Assembly (NCBI GenBank): GCA_035506575.1
Contig: DATJPD010000100.1
Location: 62,001-126,000 of the forward strand
DNA from: DATJPD01 sp035506575
GTDB taxonomy: Bacteria > Pseudomonadota > Alphaproteobacteria > CACIAM-22H2
Length of the DNA stretch: 64,000 nt
Reading direction: 5' to 3'
In this document: positions 61,691-64,000 of the stretch, one piece after another
Layout of the letters: each line of letters begins with the position of its first letter
Numbering within the stretch: the first letter of the stretch is position 1
Notes under the pieces: model-generated
Databases searched by the model: none
Told to the model about the DNA's origin: nothing
Seen by the model: the letters and a program-made list of their open reading frames with translations, nothing else
Translations under genes and position numbers: made by a program

Positions 61691-62503
61691 ATGGTTGATG
61701 CAACGAAGATCGCGGCCCAGCCGCGAGAGCGGGCTGGAAAGGGGGCCTCCCGCGCCGTCCGTCGCGCAGGCCGGGTGCCTGGCGTGATCTACGGCGAAAA
61801 GGCCCCGCCCACCCTGATCGACCTCGACCCCAAGGCGGTCCAGGCCGAGATCGACAAGCCCGGGTTCTTCACCCGCGTGTTCGACGTCGACATCGGCGGC
61901 AAGGTGCAGAGGGCACTCGCGCGCGACATCCAGCTCCACCCGGTCACCGACCGGCCGGAACATGTCGACTTCATGCGCGTGGGTGCCACGACGCGCATCC
62001 GCGTCGGCATCCCGGTCAAGTTCATCAACCAGGACAAGTCGCCGGGCCTGAAGCGCGGCGGCGTGCTGAACGTCGTGCGCCACACGATCGAGGTCTATTG
62101 CCGGGTCGACAACATCCCGCAGTCGTTCGCGATCGACCTCGACGGGCTCGACATCGGTGACAGCATCCACATCAGCAAGGTCAAGCTGCCGGAAGGCGTG
62201 AAGCCGACGATCACCACGCGCGACTTCACGATCGCCGCGGTCGCGGCCCCGAGCGTGCTCAAGACGGCAGAAGAAGAGGCCGCCGAAGCCGCGGCCGCCG
62301 CGGCCGCCGCAGCGCCCGCCGAGGGTGCTGCCGCCGCACCGGGCGCCGCCGCTCCCGCCGCGGGCGCTCCGGGTGCAGCCGGCGCTGCCGCACCGGCCGC
62401 CGGTGCCGCCGGCGCAAAGGGTGCCGCTCCCGCCGCCGGCGGTGCGAAGCCGGGTGCGGCTCCGGCCGCCGCCGGCGCCAAGGCACCTGCGCCGAAGAAG
62501 TAA
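61691..62503 (+). CDS. rplY: 50S ribosomal protein L25 (Ctc-type) with long Ala/Pro/Gly tail
   Basis: Ribosomal protein that binds 5S rRNA; general-stress Ctc form with an added TL5-type C-terminal domain. The N-terminal L25 domain contains RRAGRVPGVIYGEKAPP and DIQLHPVTDRPEHVDFM. The second domain runs to about residue 190. The last 80 residues are nearly all Ala, Pro and Gly, longer than in most relatives. GGAG lies before the ATG at 61691; the TTG at 61676 is rejected. Total length is 270 residues. Confidence 0.94.
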   Translation: MVDATKIAAQPRERAGKGASRAVRRAGRVPGVIYGEKAPPTLIDLDPKAVQAEIDKPGFFTRVFDVDIGGKVQRALARDIQLHPVTDRPEHVDFMRVGATTRIRVGIPVKFINQDKSPGLKRGGVLNVVRHTIEVYCRVDNIPQSFAIDLDGLDIGDSIHISKVKLPEGVKPTITTRDFTIAAVAAPSVLKTAEEEAAEAAAAAAAAAPAEGAAAAPGAAAPAAGAPGAAGAAAPAAGAAGAKGAAPAAGGAKPGAAPAAAGAKAPAPKK

Positions 62504-62524
62504 CCGCTTCGTCCGGAGACCGGG

Positions 62525-63154
62525 ATGCTCCTGCTCGTTGGGCTGGGCAATCCCGGTCCCGGATACGCGCACAATCGGCACAACATCGGCTTCCTGGCCG
62601 TGCACGCGATCGCGCGCCGCTACGGCTTCAAGCCGTGGCGCGAGCGCTTTGCGGGCGAGATCGCCGAGGGCGAGATCGCCGGCGAGCGCGTGCTGGCGCT
62701 GAAGCCGCAGACCTATATGAACGAATCGGGGCGCGCCGTGGCGGCGGCCGCCCGCTTCTACAAGATCCCGCCGGAACGGACGATCGTGATCCACGACGAG
62801 ATCGAATTGGCACCGGGCAAGGTGCGGGTGAAGCGCGGCGGCGGACACGCCGGGCACAACGGGCTGCGCTCGATCGACGCCGAGTTCGCCAACGACTATT
62901 GGCGGGTGCGGCTCGGGGTCGGGCGGCCCGACCGCGCGGTCACGGATGCGAACCCGGACGCGGTGTCGAACTACGTGCTGCACGACTTCCCCAAAGAGGA
63001 CCGCGCGTGGGTGAACAAGCTCGTCGATGCGCTGGGCGAGCACATGCCTCTTCTGGTGGCCGGCGACGACGCCAAGTTCGTGAACAAGGTCACGGTCGCC
63101 ATGCAGCCGCCGAAGGCGCCGAAAGTTAAGCCAGAGAATCCCCCCGAGACCTGA
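62525..63154 (+). CDS. pth: Peptidyl-tRNA hydrolase
   Basis: Cytosolic enzyme that frees tRNA from prematurely released peptidyl-tRNA; 209 residues. The start LLVGLGNPGPGYAHNRHNIGF carries the catalytic histidine (shown here in part), followed by LKPQTYMNESGRAV and IVIHDEIELAPGKVRVKRGG with the catalytic aspartate and GHNGLRSI. A Pro/Lys tail of about 20 residues extends the C-terminus. Lies 22 bases after rplY. Confidence 0.96.
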   Translation: MLLLVGLGNPGPGYAHNRHNIGFLAVHAIARRYGFKPWRERFAGEIAEGEIAGERVLALKPQTYMNESGRAVAAAARFYKIPPERTIVIHDEIELAPGKVRVKRGGGHAGHNGLRSIDAEFANDYWRVRLGVGRPDRAVTDANPDAVSNYVLHDFPKEDRAWVNKLVDALGEHMPLLVAGDDAKFVNKVTVAMQPPKAPKVKPENPPET

Positions 63155-63169
63155 GCACCGGACACCACC

Positions 63170-64000
63170 ATGGGCTTTCGCTGCGGCATCGTCGGCCTGC
63201 CGAATGTCGGCAAATCGACCCTCTTCAACGCGCTGACCGCCACGGCCGCAGCCGCGGCCGCGAACTATCCGTTCTGCACGATCGAGCCGAATGTCGGCCG
63301 CGTGCCCGTACCGGATGCGCGCCTCGACAAGCTCGCGGCGATTGCCAAGTCGGCCAAGATCGTGCCGACCCAGCTCGAGTTCGTCGACATCGCGGGTCTG
63401 GTGCGCGGCGCCTCCAAGGGCGAAGGCCTCGGCAACCAGTTCCTCGCCCATATCCGCGAGGTGGATGCGATCGCCCACGTGCTGCGCTGCTTCGAGGGCG
63501 GTGACGTGACGCACGTGGAAGGCTCGATCGACCCCTTGCGCGACGCCGAGACGGTCGAGACAGAGCTGATGCTGGCCGACCTCGACAGCCTGGAGAAGCG
63601 CCACGCGAACGCGATCAAGAAGGCGCGCGGCGGCGACAAGGAGGCCAAGGCCCAGGTCGAGGTGATGGAGCCCGTGCTGGCGTTGCTGCGCGACGGCAAG
63701 CCCGCGCGGCGCTTCAAACCGTCGGCGGAACAGGTGCCGGTCCTGCAGCAGATGCAGCTCCTGACCGCCAAGCCCGTGCTCTACGTGTGCAACGTCGAGG
63801 AAGCCTCGGCGGCCAAGGGCAACGGACTGTCGGAGAAGGTCGCGGCGCGCGCAAAAGCCGAGGGTGCCTCGTCGGTGGTCGTCTCGGCCGCGATCGAAGC
63901 GGAAGTGGCCCAGCTGCCGGAGGCAGACCGGGCCGAGTTCCTGTCGAGCCTCGGCCTGACCGAGACGGGCCTCGCGCGCGTGATCCGCGCCGGGTACGGG
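63170..64000 (+). CDS. ychF: Ribosome-binding ATPase YchF (3' partial)
   Basis: Obg-related P-loop protein that binds the ribosome and prefers ATP. Visible are the P-loop GLPNVGKSTLFNAL (about 8-21), the switch region NYPFCTIEPNVG, Walker B FVDIAGLVRGASKGEGLGNQFL and the coiled-coil insert around residues 125-195. The NKxD position has the ATP-type change (YVCNVEE). 277 residues are inside the window; the C-terminal TGS-like part is cut off by its end. Confidence 0.95.
   Translation, partial: MGFRCGIVGLPNVGKSTLFNALTATAAAAAANYPFCTIEPNVGRVPVPDARLDKLAAIAKSAKIVPTQLEFVDIAGLVRGASKGEGLGNQFLAHIREVDAIAHVLRCFEGGDVTHVEGSIDPLRDAETVETELMLADLDSLEKRHANAIKKARGGDKEAKAQVEVMEPVLALLRDGKPARRFKPSAEQVPVLQQMQLLTAKPVLYVCNVEEASAAKGNGLSEKVAARAKAEGASSVVVSAAIEAEVAQLPEADRAEFLSSLGLTETGLARVIRAGYG

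Overview
The window is a GC-rich (clearly above 60 %) chromosomal segment of an alphaproteobacterium. The gene orders uvrC-pgsA-mobB-moeA-moaD-moaE and lgt-SAM methyltransferase-pgeF-lipoprotein-prs-rplY-pth-ychF are alphaproteobacterial. The many Bug/TctC binding proteins, CoA transferases and aromatic monooxygenases suggest a metabolically versatile soil or water member of Rhodospirillales/Hyphomicrobiales; the genus cannot be fixed from the sequence. Both edges cut genes: an RND adaptor lipoprotein on the left and ychF on the right. I found no rRNA, tRNA, insertion sequence, prophage or CRISPR array.

Layout. 1-4.4 kb: RND efflux adaptor and pump with a small trailing gene. 4.4-6.4 kb: alpha/beta hydrolase, then a pteridine-reductase-like SDR with folB. 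6.4-12.1 kb: an AT-richer intergenic patch, uvrC, pgsA and a molybdenum cofactor block (mobB, moeA, moaD, moaE). 12.1-14.1 kb: small orphan genes. 14.3-19.0 kb: amidohydrolase, an HTH regulator/beta-propeller/hydrolase operon and a DUF899 pair. 19.0-24.7 kb: pobA with its AraC-type regulator, then CoA transferase, Bug protein and LysR regulator. 25-31.2 kb: katG, an SGNH-like protein, an ion transporter, DUF488 and ilvE. 31.3-35.4 kb: MarR regulator, an EnvZ/OmpR-type pair, a 2OG-Fe(II) oxygenase and an XRE regulator.

35.5-48.1 kb is a signalling island and the most interesting part. Six tightly packed minus-strand genes encode a complete stressosome core (RsbR, RsbS, RsbT), an RsbX-type phosphatase carrying its own GHKL ATPase domain, a hybrid kinase whose N-terminus is another RsbT-type ATPase domain, and a receiver-kinase-receiver hybrid. 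A stand-alone receiver is divergent from rsbR. Two Cache-domain histidine kinases lie beyond it, interrupted by an alpha-hydroxy-acid oxidase. No sigma-B gene is present, so output probably runs through phosphorelay or partner switching into the two hybrids.

48.2-52.6 kb is a catabolic cluster (FAD monooxygenase, a binding protein without signal peptide, cupin, DUF2848, Bug protein). 52.8-56 kb holds a phasin, a TetR regulator, proC, a YbjN-type protein and UbiK. 56-64 kb is conserved housekeeping (hldD, lgt, MidA-type methyltransferase, pgeF, lipoprotein, prs, rplY, pth, ychF).

Non-coding signals include two families of palindromic repeats (9958-10106 with a relative at 30240-30264; 52645-52745), paired palindromes before marR, an operator-like repeat at the XRE start, spaced half-sites before katG and a cluster of ATATCC-type motifs before uvrC.
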